A stretch of DNA of 22,009 bases from Haplosporangium gracile (Eukaryota > Mortierellomycota > Mortierellomycetes > Mortierellales > Mortierellaceae): contig JAAAUF010000702.1 of NCBI GenBank assembly GCA_015499985.1, forward strand, positions 1 through 22,009, read 5' to 3'. The notes under the pieces were generated by a model, which had not been told where the DNA came from, did no database searches, and saw only the letters and a program-made list of their open reading frames with translations. Below are positions 1 through 10,027 of this stretch, piece after piece. Every line of letters starts with the position of its first letter. Within the stretch, counting starts at the first letter, position 1. The translations under genes were made by a program, and so were the position numbers.

Positions 1-410
1 CCAAATGTGTATCGTTGCAAAGGGTGGCGGATTTTAAGGTACAAGCAAAAAAAAGGCGATGGACCAAACATCCAGCTTTCTCGGCCTTTTTATGGTCACA
101 GCCCTCTCTCTCCTTCCTCTTGCATAATTACAGGCGCTCTAGTTGAGCAATTGGTTGAGTGATCAAAAGAAGAAACAATAACGCCCGTCCGATCGAGCTA
201 TGCAAACAAAGTACTTTGTTTAATGTAACAAAATTAGTGGCGACCCAAAGCACCAAAACAAGAACACAGCCACGATACATCATCCCCAAACACCGAAACC
301 ACAACAAAAAGGTAACAAAAAGGCTACTTGTTGTCTATGCAAATGATGAAGGTGTATTGTAAACTTTTGTAAGAAAATATCTAAATGACTAAAATGAGAT
401 CCGTATGCTT
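1..410. other. Left-edge intergenic DNA, 3' flank of the fucosyltransferase-like gene
   Basis: I see no supported gene here. The only open frame of note (159-362, plus) has no recognisable domain. On the minus strand this is the 3' flank of the gene ending at 411. A variant poly(A) signal ATTAAA reads on the minus strand at 219-224, about 190 nt past that stop, but it is weak evidence for the transcript end. Confidence 0.5.
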
Positions 411-2759
411 TTAATAAAGCTCCCACCGAGGAGGAAGCTGCTTGACTCGCCCCTCATTCTTGATCCGGAAGGCTGCATGTGTCGCCAACGCCGAGGCTCG
501 ATTGCCTACAAATACCGCACTGTTCGACATAATAAACGTCCGTACCGCAGCTGGGCCATATCCGCCCAGATCCTCGACTGTCGTATCAAACAATCCGTTG
601 CCTTCGTCCCCATCGTCTACTCGGAACCAGCCCATCTGTTGATCCATCTTGGACAAAAGTTCAGGGTCTGTCTCGGTGGTAGTGACGATCACTGGCCGTG
701 GGGGGTGACTTGTTCCGACACCGTTAGATTCTGTCTGTTGGAGGAGCGCGATTCTTTTGGCAATCAGGTCGACGGTCCAGAGACATTGGGAGGGAATCAT
801 TGAGGTCGATGTGGTCGATGTCATCGAAGGGCTTCCTGCTGCTGCTGCTGCGACCACATTCCCTTTCACCTCATCCTTTCTATCTCCTCCAACACCCTCC
901 TCCCCCTGGTGCTGCTGCTGTTGTTGTTGTGAGCCCTGATCCTGACCTTGGGGAGGAGCAACTGTCGAATCAGAAGTCTCATAGCGAGGCCCACCAGGCC
1001 TGCAAAACTCTCTCGAGGGCAACTTGTCGATATGAACACCAATGTATCCATTGCTCCGATCCACCTTCTCAACGGCCCTCAACACCTGAGCAACACTCTG
1101 TCGACCCTGGCCCTTGACCGCATTCGAGAACGGAATCTGCAACCCAATCTCCTGCCAGATCATCTCCTCGATTGCCGCGTTCTCGGACCCAACCAGTTCC
1201 GCGCCCGAGATACAAATGAACTGTCGATGACGATCCTCGCTACCGAGTCCTCCTTTGTTCGTCTTTGAAGTCGTTGCTCCCCAATGTCTTGAAATCGCCT
1301 CTGGTTTCAAACTCCAGTATGGGTCCGCCAGGATTTCAAACTCGGCCATCAGATTGTATCGATTCAGAAAATGGCGGCCCGCAAAATCCAAAGCCTTCCA
1401 TGATCCAGCTGTTGGCGGGCCATGACACTTGATCTTAACAGGGACCGTCGACCCCGCAGGGGTCACCGTTACGTCATCGTCCTCGTCGTTCGTCACAGGT
1501 GCACGGTAAGGGACCGACTGTGTAGCGCTGGTCGGTTTCTCTTCCTCCTGTGCCATCTCGGCCGTAAAGGGGGTCTGGAGGACAGGGCGGGTGGTGTCGA
1601 TCAAGACCGTCCGCTGCAGGTTGGAGATGAACCGGAGGTCAAAGAGCGTGCTCCAGCGCTGTCGCTTCCGGCCCTTGTTTCCTTCAAAGAGCGGGTGAAG
1701 ATGATAGAGGGAAGGGGGGGCCATCATTGGTGGAGGGATGATGAGAGTTCGGTTTGAATGCTTGGCGATCCAGAGGGAGGTCAGGAGGGAGAAGAACTGG
1801 GCCTCGATGGTCTCGCCCGAGGGAATAAAGACCAAGTAGCTGTCCGAGGGCGAGAGGAACTTGTTGCCATCGAATTCCTGCAGCGTATTATCCCACAACG
1901 ACGGCTTGCTGTTGTTGTCATCGTCTACTGCTGCCGTGTGATCTCCTTCCAGGGGCTCGTTCTCGAGCTCGAGTTCCTCCTGTTCGCCTGCAGGCTCGTC
2001 AAGGTATGCCTGCTCTCCGTCCAATGGCACGTCTTGTTGTGGTTGAGTTTCTTCAGTCTCAGAATTGTCGGCGTGCTCTGTATCTTCCTCCTCAGAAGAA
2101 ATGCTCTCATCAACCACCTCGTCCTCAGGAGCAGCAGGAGCAGAAGCAGGAAGTGGTGGTGTTGAGCTCTCGCTGTTGTCCTCCTCCTCCTCCCCGTCAT
2201 ATTCAGGAGACGATTGTGAATCCACCTGCCCACCATCCAACTCCTCATCCCCTCCTTCCTCGTCATCGTCGTGGTTATTGATACTGTTACCGTCGTTCTC
2301 CTCGTCGTCCTCGCCATCCTCGCTATCGAGCTCATCCAATTGAAGCTGAGACAGGGCACCCGGGGCACCCTTGGGTCGGATCGGCCGTGTAGGGTCGAGG
2401 AGGTCGTCTGAAGTGTCGAGAAGGGTACTCTGGATCAAACCCTTGAGCTGACGCAGGGTCATCTTGGAGTAGTCGGTTGTGTAAGGGTCGAGTCCAAAGT
2501 AGTTCTCTGGATCAGACCCCTTTGCTCCAGTACCGATAAGATCGTCAACTGAGTTAGAAGTTGTTGAAGAAGAAGAAGGGTTGTTGTTGTTTGATTCTGA
2601 AGGTGTGGATGAAGAGAATCCAGGCCGTCGTGAGACGACCCAGTCGCTGTGGGTATCTTCGGAGAGGGGGCGGAGGGAGAGAGTGAGGAGGGACGCTATG
2701 CAGAAGATGAGGAGGACTCCGAGCAGGGCCCTGTGCCTGGTAGAGATGCTTGTGGTCAT
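411..2759 (-). CDS. Type II membrane protein, O-fucosyltransferase-like glycosyltransferase
   Basis: Single exon, 782 aa. I chose the ATG at 2759 because it has A at -3 and puts a signal anchor at residues 11-29 (ALLGVLLIFCIASLLTLSL). An in-frame upstream ATG at 2849 would add 30 unconvincing residues. Residues 45-75 are Ser/Asn-rich and about 143-282 are a very acidic Asp/Glu stalk. The lumenal part (about 300-782) opens with YLVFIPSGETIEAQFFSLL and a segment NRTLIIPPP...RWSTLFDL, and ends with the MSNSAVFVGNRASALATHAA segment (744-763). This layout resembles fungal GDP-fucose protein O-fucosyltransferase-like proteins of the Golgi or ER. Low-complexity inserts (poly-Q near 611, poly-A near 636) interrupt the domain. 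The usual VHxRR catalytic motif appears as VHIDK (575-579), so activity is uncertain. Coding status is near certain; the family call is from remembered motifs only. Confidence 0.6.
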   Translation of the reverse strand: MTTSISTRHRALLGVLLIFCIASLLTLSLRPLSEDTHSDWVVSRRPGFSSSTPSESNNNNPSSSSTTSNSVDDLIGTGAKGSDPENYFGLDPYTTDYSKMTLRQLKGLIQSTLLDTSDDLLDPTRPIRPKGAPGALSQLQLDELDSEDGEDDEENDGNSINNHDDDEEGGDEELDGGQVDSQSSPEYDGEEEEDNSESSTPPLPASAPAAPEDEVVDESISSEEEDTEHADNSETEETQPQQDVPLDGEQAYLDEPAGEQEELELENEPLEGDHTAAVDDDNNSKPSLWDNTLQEFDGNKFLSPSDSYLVFIPSGETIEAQFFSLLTSLWIAKHSNRTLIIPPPMMAPPSLYHLHPLFEGNKGRKRQRWSTLFDLRFISNLQRTVLIDTTRPVLQTPFTAEMAQEEEKPTSATQSVPYRAPVTNDEDDDVTVTPAGSTVPVKIKCHGPPTAGSWKALDFAGRHFLNRYNLMAEFEILADPYWSLKPEAISRHWGATTSKTNKGGLGSEDRHRQFICISGAELVGSENAAIEEMIWQEIGLQIPFSNAVKGQGRQSVAQVLRAVEKVDRSNGYIGVHIDKLPSREFCRPGGPRYETSDSTVAPPQGQDQGSQQQQQQHQGEEGVGGDRKDEVKGNVVAAAAAGSPSMTSTTSTSMIPSQCLWTVDLIAKRIALLQQTESNGVGTSHPPRPVIVTTTETDPELLSKMDQQMGWFRVDDGDEGNGLFDTTVEDLGGYGPAAVRTFIMSNSAVFVGNRASALATHAAFRIKNEGRVKQLPPRWELY

Positions 2760-3570
2760 CCTCCAGCTGATCTCTTTTTTTTTTATGTGTGTTTGTGTGC
2801 TGTAGTGTTGCGTGGTCGTTGATTGCAGGTGTGAGTGGATGATGAACAAGAGTGAGTGAGAGAGAGAGTAAGGGGTATGAACACAATGATGTAAGGAGAA
2901 GTGAAAGAGGGGAGGATGGACGAAAAAGAGGGAAAGAGTGGAGAGAAGAGGTAAAGAGAGTATGAAGTGAGAAGCGGAAGTCGTTGTTCTTCTACTTTTC
3001 TATGTTATGTTCTGTGTTCCTCCCCTGACCACTGACCACTGACCACTGACCAGGGATAAAAAAAAAAAAAAAAAAAAAGGGAGTCCAGCGGGCGTCACCG
3101 CCCACTTCGACCTTCACAAAACAGACAAGAGACACACACACATCCCAAAAATAGAAACCCCAAAAAAGAAGCACCGCTTTCCTTTTCCTTTTGCCTGCTT
3201 GCCTGCTGGGACATTGGCTGCTGAGAAGGACTAGGCTAAGATAGACCGAGATGTGCATAGGATTCTGTCAAGATATCGCATGGCATGGAGCATCGCACAG
3301 AGGGAGAGCGGAGTCATTCCCTTTTTTTCATGCACCCCATTACTCCCCTATTGCATCCCCCTAGACCATATGAATGCATATATCATCCATTAACTTCATC
3401 ATCATTACTATTGCAAAAGACTGCCAACGAAATTCGTATTGTATTACAGCAATAAGGGTGTTAGATACCTACAGCGCAGATACACAAAAGAGAGAAAGTT
3501 AAGAAAGGGAGGTGGGCTATGTACAAGATGAAAAGGAGAAAAAAGAGAAAAGGAGGGAGACGAAGAGCAA
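2760..3570. other. Upstream region of the fucosyltransferase-like gene with low-complexity DNA
   Basis: No gene is supported here. It holds the 5' flank of the minus-strand gene starting at 2759, including GA-rich DNA near 2850-2960, a heptamer repeat at 3025-3052 and a 21-A run at 3058-3078. Its right end (about 3490-3570) may still carry 3' flank homology to the kinesin gene: the minus-strand text around 3511-3524 (tacatagcccacc) resembles gacatagcccgcc near 9593. Confidence 0.5.
3025..3052. repeat. Tandem heptamer (CTGACCA)4
   Basis: Four perfect copies of CTGACCA run head to tail. They are followed after a few bases by 21 consecutive A residues (3058-3078). This is a simple microsatellite-type repeat in the upstream region of the fucosyltransferase-like gene; no function is implied. 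Confidence 0.9.
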
Positions 3571-3915
3571 GTGACTTGATGAAGGTACGCTTGGTTGTGG
3601 TGCCTACCATGCACGCACTGACCTTGGTCGCAAACTGGGTGAACACAATGTCTCATTGAGGTTATCCCTTAGCGGCGAAATGTTCGCAAACATTAACGTC
3701 TTGCTGCTCCCCTCCGGGTGAGTTCTGCAGCAAGTACATCAACCGTTTGCGTAATGATAGCAAAGCATCAATTGGACTAGGTCAGCCATCATTGGTTCTT
3801 GCCACTAACAAGAACAATACTGAGAAACAAAAAAAAAAACAAACAAGACAAGAACAAGTACCTTGGAATTGCGGTGGACATGAGCCTTGGTATTAGGATT
3901 AGCAATGGCTGACTG
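3571..3915 (-). pseudogene. Decayed inverted copy of the kinesin-14 gene 3' end
   Basis: On the minus strand this region matches the last intron and last two exons of the functional kinesin at 6351-9505. About 3915-3862 reads AIANPNTKAHVHRNSK, against [17 protein letters not shown] in the intact gene (Pro-Tyr collapsed to His by a 3-nt loss). An intron-like gap follows, with a GT donor at 3861-3860. From 3742 to about 3571 the text matches the final exon (ttgctgcagaa...tcaagcgt-type sequence, roughly 80% by eye). Damage is plain: the acceptor CAG is now CGG, a one-base gain sits in the Gly-rich stretch after LLQNS, a one-base loss lies near CSLRFAT, and the stop codon TAA has become TCA. Because the intron is retained, this is a DNA-level duplication and not a retrocopy. 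It lies 92 bp beyond the boundary of the CWC25 poly(A) signal and cannot encode a motor. Confidence 0.88.
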
Positions 3916-4006
3916 GACTCTTAAGCGTTCGTTGTTCTTCTGGAGAGGTGCAGATAAAAAAAATCGCCCAAAAGGGTCATTTTTGAAAAAGATCGGTGTC
4001 AAAATA

Positions 4007-4012
4007 TTTATT
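4007..4012 (-). terminator. Poly(A) signal AATAAA of CWC25
   Basis: The minus strand reads AATAAA 17 nt beyond the CWC25 stop codon. This fits a very short 3' UTR. No other hexamer lies as close. Confidence 0.55.
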
Positions 4013-4028
4013 TACGAGAACCTACTTC

Positions 4029-5968
4029 TTAATCACTACGCATGTTGGTGCGGCCGCGCTGGACACGATCTGCCAGGGACATGGATCCATTGTAGGCTGC
4101 CTTCTGGGCTGACTTCATAAACGATGCCTGTTCACCGTTAAATGTCTTCATTCTCTTGGCCTCTTCCTCCGCATCCTGCTTGGCCTCAATATCAGCAATC
4201 TCAGCCAGGCGATTCTTACGAGCCAGAGCATCAGCATTGGCGTCGTCCGTCATCGCTTTCAGTCTCCTGGCGCGGTCCTCCTCCAATGCTGCCCTCTTCT
4301 TGGCCAAATCCTCTGCATGACTTTGCTGCTGTTTTTCACGATCTTGTGTCCGATCCTGTTGCTGACGGTCCTGTTGGCGGTCGTGGTGGTTACCACCGTT
4401 GCGTCGTGGAGGCGAGGCATGTCGTGCCCGCGAGGAGCGCTCGTACTGCGGTGAACGCGATCGTGAGCGACGCCTTGATGATGATGACGTTGGTGGTGGT
4501 GAGCGACGACGATAATCTTGACGCAGAGGTGACCGAGATCGTGAACGGCGTCTCGTATCCTGACGAATGGGCGATCGAGACCGAGAACGGCGACGGGTCT
4601 CCTGATGAGTTGCACCAGGAGATCTAGACCGTGAGCGGTGTCGGGCTTCCTGACGAATGGAAGTGGGCGACCTAGACCGCGAACGACGGCGAGTATCCTG
4701 ACGAACAGGAGATCGAGACCGTGAACGGTGTCGGGTGTCTGAGCGTGCTGCAACAGGCGATCGGGATCGTGATCGGCGGCGAGCCTCTTGAACTGTAGGT
4801 GATGGAGTGTGTGCAGTGCGGCGGGCATTTTCACGAACAGGCGATCGAGACTTTGAACGCTCACGGTTTTCCTGACGAGCCGGAGATCGAGAATCTGAGC
4901 GACGACGGGTTTCCTGACGAACTGGAGATCTAGACCGTGAGCGACGTCTGCTGTCCCGTGAAGATTTGTGGTGGCTGGAAGATGGCAATCCTGATCGGTG
5001 GCCACTACTCCGATGACCGTTGCTGTTGCTGCTGGTGGCGGTAGCAGTATGTCTAGAGTCATCGTGGCGTCTTGAAGATCTCTCAGTCGAAGCCCTCCTG
5101 ACGGGTGAAGGAGATCGACGCTGATGTTTCCTGGAGGATCGTCCGCCATCGTCTCGACTGTCCCTGCTGTCGTCACTCTCATCGTCGCTGGCATCGCTAC
5201 GATCCCTCGAGGCCTTGCGCTTCTTGTGACGCCTCTCTGATCTCTCCTTCCTGCGCTCCTCCCTGTCAGCCTTGTCCTCCTTGTTATGCTTTGACTTTTT
5301 CTTCTTGTCCTTGTCCTTAGTCTTGCCCTCCTTGCTCTCTTTCAACTGTCGCATCTTGATCGGATTCTTCATCAACTGCTCCATACTAGCTTGCTCACGT
5401 CTCTTGATCGCCAACAGCGGGTCCTCACGGACTTTGGCCTGTAGATCCTTGATCGAGTTGGCCTTGCTGATCTGCTGCTTCATGAAATTATCAGAATCCT
5501 TGCTGAGCGACTTCATCCCGCCAGCTGCCTTCTGCTTCAGAATATCATCAACACTGCGCTTTCCCAACAGATAGTCCTCCTGATCATTCTCGTCCCGAGC
5601 TCCGGCAGAGGGCGCAGCCTGGTACATCCAGTCAAGACGGTCGGAGCGCTTCTTGCCGCCGTTTCGTTCAGAGAGCTGTTGGAGTTCCTGGATCTGTCGT
5701 TCCTCCTCAAGCTCCTTTCTCATCTGCTGAATCTTCTTGTCCTCATCTGCGGCTTTGCGTTCCTCCTTCCAGACTCGCTCCTGGTTTTTGAACGTTCCTG
5801 GATGCCAGGATTTTTTCAAGTTCTATCATGCATACGTAAATAATAATATTTAGTGAGGTGTTAGTGATGCTTGCTTGTGCTCGAAGTGATCTTCATTGTA
5901 AGCAGTTAAAACAGAGAGAGCAGATGCAAGTTATTGAGCTGTTAACTTACGAGATCGCCTCCTCCCAT
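4029..5968 (-). CDS. CWC25: Pre-mRNA-splicing factor CWC25
   Basis: Two coding exons, 5951-5968 and 4029-5822, give 603 aa. Exon 1 encodes only MGGGDL. The intron (5823-5950, 128 bp) has a perfect GTAAGT donor, a CTAAC branch site and a TAG acceptor. Splicing restores the family start MGGGDLNLKKSWHPG. Residues about 9-50 form the Cir_N-type basic helix with NQERVWKEERKA, and LDWMYQ is at 69-74, both hallmarks of Cwc25. Residues about 165-260 are Lys/Arg/Asp-rich, and 297-467 hold about a dozen RRRSRSRSP-like repeats. The C-terminus has a conserved-looking SLADRVQRGR segment. In yeast, Cwc25 joins the activated spliceosome after Prp2 and promotes the first transesterification. The protein is much longer than yeast Cwc25 because of the RS region, which probably makes it an SR-kinase substrate (inference). 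Confidence 0.94.
4440..4949 (-). repeat. Coding minisatellite: RS-dipeptide repeats of CWC25
   Basis: About 12 units of (R/H)RRSRSRSP plus a short spacer, often VRQET or IRQDT, repeat every 13-20 residues. At DNA level the same words (gatcgagaccgtgaacg-like) recur along the region, so the array probably grew by unequal exchange or slippage. Units in the middle are nearly identical; those at the start (RERSKSRSP, RRTAHTPSP) have diverged. Confidence 0.85.
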
Positions 5969-6350
5969 GTTGTAGTTGCTGCTGCTGTTGAGTAATGAAG
6001 GAAAGAGGTGGAGTTGTGTGTGTGGTTGTGAAGAAGAGGGAGTAGGAGAGATGAGAATGAACAAGAAAAGTAAAAAACCTTAGTGCTTCGCCATGCTAAA
6101 GCAAAAAAAAGGTGACGTCACTTCTTTTTTTTTTTTTGGAACAAACTCCAACGTCCAGACTGCGAAGTGTTGTAGCAATAAGTCTCTAATAGGCTCATTT
6201 TCACTCACTCTCCTTCCACTCAGCCAGGAACATCCTTCGTCAAGGCACAACCCATACAACAACAGTAATACAAAACACAGTCGTCAGGAACGGAGAAACT
6301 AACAACAGCGACATTCATTACTCTCACCACCACCCCTTCAAACGACAGTC
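5969..6350. promoter_or_regulatory. Shared divergent promoter of CWC25 and kinesin-14
   Basis: The start codons of CWC25 (minus, 5968) and the kinesin (plus, 6351) are 382 bp apart and face away from each other. This stretch must hold both 5' UTRs and both core promoters. It contains a TGACGTCA palindrome at 6113-6120, an adjoining 14-T run and no clear TATA box. Confidence 0.75.
6113..6120. promoter_or_regulatory. TGACGTCA palindrome (CRE/ATF-type bZIP site)
   Basis: This is a perfect 8-bp palindrome identical to the consensus for CREB/ATF-type bZIP factors, which fungi also use (Atf1/Sko1 type). It lies in the CWC25/kinesin intergenic region, 145 bp from the CWC25 start and 230 bp from the kinesin start. 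Occupancy is inference; a chance 8-mer is possible. Confidence 0.45.
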
Positions 6351-9300
6351 ATGGAGCAGCTCAACCGCTCGGTAAAAATATAAGCATTTCAAGGAAACGC
6401 GTTTTATTTGTTGTTATTATTATTCTGACACAACACAACAGAACAAAGCAAACTTACATTCAATTGTACCCATTGCCTGCACCAACTTGGACCCATACAG
6501 ATCTCAAAGCTCAAGCCGCCAACAAAGATCATCTCCACTGCCACGCCCTCGTCCACCATCGCAACAGCTCTCGCAGTCGCAGCCGCCATGGGTGCCAACG
6601 AGAACACAGCAACAAACAACAACCTCCGGAACAATAACAGTAACACAGCACCAACTGCCGTGGTAACAGCTGGGACCAAGCGGAAGGCTGAAGAATCTGG
6701 CTTAGTTAAGCGTACAAGGACAATGCCAGCAATCAACTCAAAGCCATCCTCTAACCCAACTTCAACAACAAATCGAGGACCCCTGGCTTCTGCTGCCAGC
6801 AGAAACAATGCAACTGGGCCTGTCAAACCACCACTACCAACAACTTCTACAAGGACACCTTTGGCTCGGACAGGACAGCGGGGGACTTCTGGTACCCTTG
6901 CAACCACTCGGCGGACTGTCGCGAGGGGTGCAGCACCAGTGACTTCAACAAGGGCGAGACCTGTTGCGACACCGGCATCTACAAGAACTCAACAGTTATC
7001 CGTACGCAGCAACAATACACAACAGCCTAGCCCCTCTGCCAGTGCGTCTTCCAATAGCTCAGAGCCGCACACCGCAGAGAGTTCAACTGCAGGAAACATC
7101 AGGCCACGATCAACTGTTGCCAATCCGGCCTCTGTGGCGCCGCTTATACCCAAGAAGAAGAAAAGACCGGCATGGGACACCAAGGGTCGACTGGAAGATA
7201 TGGAAGAGTTGACGGCTGTACTGAACGAGCAGCTGCAGACATCCAGCAACAATATGAAAGACCTATCGAGCAAACTCCAATCCAGCGAAGACAAAAGTAT
7301 GTATCAACTGGATGTGAACAAAATATGGCTTGCTTCCTTGGCTGCATTGGCATCTCTGTGATAAATTGACTGACTCTAGTTCATTTTAAATATCAATTGA
7401 TAGTCACGCAGCTGCAGTCGTTCAGGCAGAATCTCGAGAGTAAAGTGGCGGTCAAGGAGAATGAAAACAGGACAATTCTTCAGAAAATGCAACATGCGGA
7501 GCAGGACCTGCAGGTACCGTTGCCACTGGACAGCAATGTCTGCGTGAACTTCATTTTTTGGAGGAGGAGGCTCCCTCGGCAGTATCACTAACACTCATTC
7601 ATTGCATATGTCGCTGCACATAGACCACGGCCAGGAAGAACGAAGAAGAGATCCACTCACTGCGGATGCAGCACTCGATTCACATGGACCAGCTCAAGAT
7701 GACGCAGACGCGGTTGAAGCAGGAAAAAGAGCTGTTGCAGTCAAAGCTGCACACTGCGAACGGTCAACTGGAAACCCAAATGCAGGAGAACACAAGTCTC
7801 CGCTCTACCATATCGACCCAATCCGCCAACTGTCTGGCCTTGGAGAGCGACAACCGTGCCCTCAAGGAAAAAGTCGAAGTATGCCCAATGATCATATTCA
7901 AAAGCTGTTCGATGCGCATTTCGGATTCTCGTAAATCTACTACATGTTAATTGGTTTTCGCATCTTGCATATGTCTGATAGAGAACGGAAAACACATTGG
8001 AGCAGCGTGAGACAACTATTCTCACGCTTGAACGCAAGCTCGCAGAGTCTCGAAAGACTGTGAAGGACTTGGATCAACGGATTCGAGAGGAGGAAACCCT
8101 CCGTCGTCGGTTGCACAACACCATTCAGGAACTCAAGGGCAATATCCGTGTGTTCTGCAGAGTCCGACCTGTGTCATCATCGGTGAACGGATCCAAGAAT
8201 GAGACGGTGACGGCGTCGATCAGGTACCCAGACATTGAGGGTCGCCAGATTGAGTTTGCGCATGCCACTGAGACGGCGACAGGATCGCAAGTTGCGAAGG
8301 CGTATCCTTTCACATTCGACAGAGTCTTTCAACCCTCGTCCACGCAGGAAGATGTGTTTGAGGAGATTTCACAGCTAGTGCAGTCAGCTCTGGATGGATA
8401 CAACGTCTGCATCTTTGCGTATGGCCAGACTGGAAGCGGTAAGACGCATACTATGGAGGGTCCACTGAATGCGTCGGAAGAGTCGATGGGCATGATTCCT
8501 CGGTCTGTGCTTCAGATCTACGAGAGTGCCAAGACGCTCGAGGCCAAGGGATGGACATATTCGATGGAGGGCCAGTATGTCGAGATTTACAACGAGACGG
8601 TCAACGATTTGCTGGGGAACGATGGGCTGAATGGAGGCAAAAAACATGAGATTCGGCATGCGGACGGCAAGACGACGATCACGGACATTACGACGGTTGT
8701 GTTAACATCGCCCGAGAAGGTCGCTGCCTTGTTGAAAAAGGCTGCGCACAACCGGTCTGTTGGTTCCACTTTGATGAACGAGCGGTCTTCACGTAGTCAC
8801 TGGTAACTATTTGTCCTATTATTTTTATGTATTTGTTGCTGGATTGACACCGTGTATCATTGAAACGCTCGGTCATTCCGACTACGAGCAAGTCTGTCCA
8901 CTTTCCTCTTTCCCGACATTCCCTAATCTTCCTTCTCTCCTTCCTCGTCTATTCTATTTCCTTTCGTTAGCGTGTTCACACTTCGTCTATCGGGAAAGAA
9001 CTCGATCACGGACGAATCGAGCGAAGGAGTCCTTAACTTGATCGACTTGGCTGGATCTGAGCGATTGTCACAGTCCGGAGCCAAGGGCGATCGACTGAAA
9101 GAAACTCAGGCTATCAACAAGAGTCTGAGTGCCTTGAGCGATGTCATTTCAGCCATTGCAAATCCCAATGCCAACGCTCATGTCCCCTACCGCAACTCGA
9201 AGGTAATCATCCATTTCTCTTTGTTTTTTGCTTCTCATTGTTGTTTGTGATCATTGTTTAGTAATCAAAAACCATGAAAACTAATCTTATTCAAATGATT

Positions 9301-9505
9301 CTTATACCTACTTCTCTATCTTTTACACAAACAGTTGACATACTTGCTGCAGAATTCACTCGGGGGGAATAGCAAGACGTTGATGTTTGTGAACATTTCG
9401 CCGTTAAAGAGTAACTTCAATGAGACGCTGTGTTCACTCCGATTTGCGACTAAGGTCAATGCGTGCACGATTGGCACCGCAACCAAGCGTACCGTTGCCA
9501 AGTAA
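6351..9505 (+). CDS. KAR3: Kinesin-14, C-terminal minus-end-directed motor (Kar3/Klp2 type)
   Basis: Seven exons: 6351-6371, 6501-7296, 7404-7513, 7624-7878, 7982-8802, 8971-9202, 9335-9505. They join to 801 aa with no frame break. Residues 1-235 are Asn/Thr/Pro/Arg-rich and basic, a likely microtubule- or partner-binding tail. About 237-445 is coiled coil. The neck reads [14 protein letters not shown] (444-457), the kinesin-14 signature that links neck to motor at the C-terminus. The motor has P-loop GQTGSGKT (542-549), switch I NERSSRSH (660-667, ending at a splice junction), switch II DLAGSE (693-698) and the INKSLSAL and [15 protein letters not shown] segments. Length matches Kar3/Klp2. 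The family acts in spindle assembly, spindle positioning and nuclear fusion. The first exon (MEQLNRS) is the least certain join. A broken copy of its 3' end lies at 3571-3915. Confidence 0.95.
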
Positions 9506-9770
9506 CCAAATTCTGCTCTGTATCCCAATTTACATCCATACCCTCCTCCTCCTCCTCCGGTTTTACATTTTTCCTCTACTTTCTCCTGTGACATAGCCCG
9601 CCCTTCTCCGTTAATTTGTTTTTCTGTCTTTTTCTTTGTCCTATTCCATTGTTACTGTTTTTTTTCCTTGTCTATGTAAAGTATTTGCAATAATAATAGT
9701 CATTTCCAACAGCATTGATGACGATATGCCTCAGTGCCTTATTTTACAAAGGTATGCTCAATAGTCGTGT

Positions 9771-9776
9771 AATAAA
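9771..9776 (+). terminator. Possible kinesin-14 poly(A) signal
   Basis: AATAAA lies 266 nt past the kinesin stop codon and after a T-rich stretch. A looser AATAAT cluster at about 9690 is an alternative. Confidence 0.3.
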
Positions 9777-10011
9777 CGCGAAGTGCAGTACTACTGATGA
9801 ACCGAAGCGACCTTTCTGATGATGATCAATCAGTTGCTGTTGCAAACACGCGTCTCGTCTTCTGCCCTAAAGGCTAAACTTCAATCTTGCCTCTCTTATT
9901 CGCTTTTTTCTTTTTTTTTTGATCAAAGTGCGCAAGCCACCTCAACCCCTGCCCAGAACAAACTGACTACCTTTACTCTTTAACTCTATTAATCGCTGTT
10001 CGCAATGTATG

Positions 10012-10027
10012 TATATATATATATATA
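10012..10027. repeat. (TA)8 microsatellite, possible TATA element
   Basis: Eight TA dinucleotides lie about 490 bp before the POT1 start codon. The tract could serve as a TATA-like element only if the leader is long. Confidence 0.6.

Noticed and set aside
2065..2343. Ser-rich plus-strand frame
   Set aside because: It is the complement of the acidic stalk codons of the fucosyltransferase-like gene.
4259..5194. 311-codon frame within CWC25 on the same strand in another frame
   Set aside because: It is an alternative-frame shadow of the RS repeats, full of LDL/RxLAV repeats that mirror the minisatellite. The CWC25 frame has the conserved family motifs.
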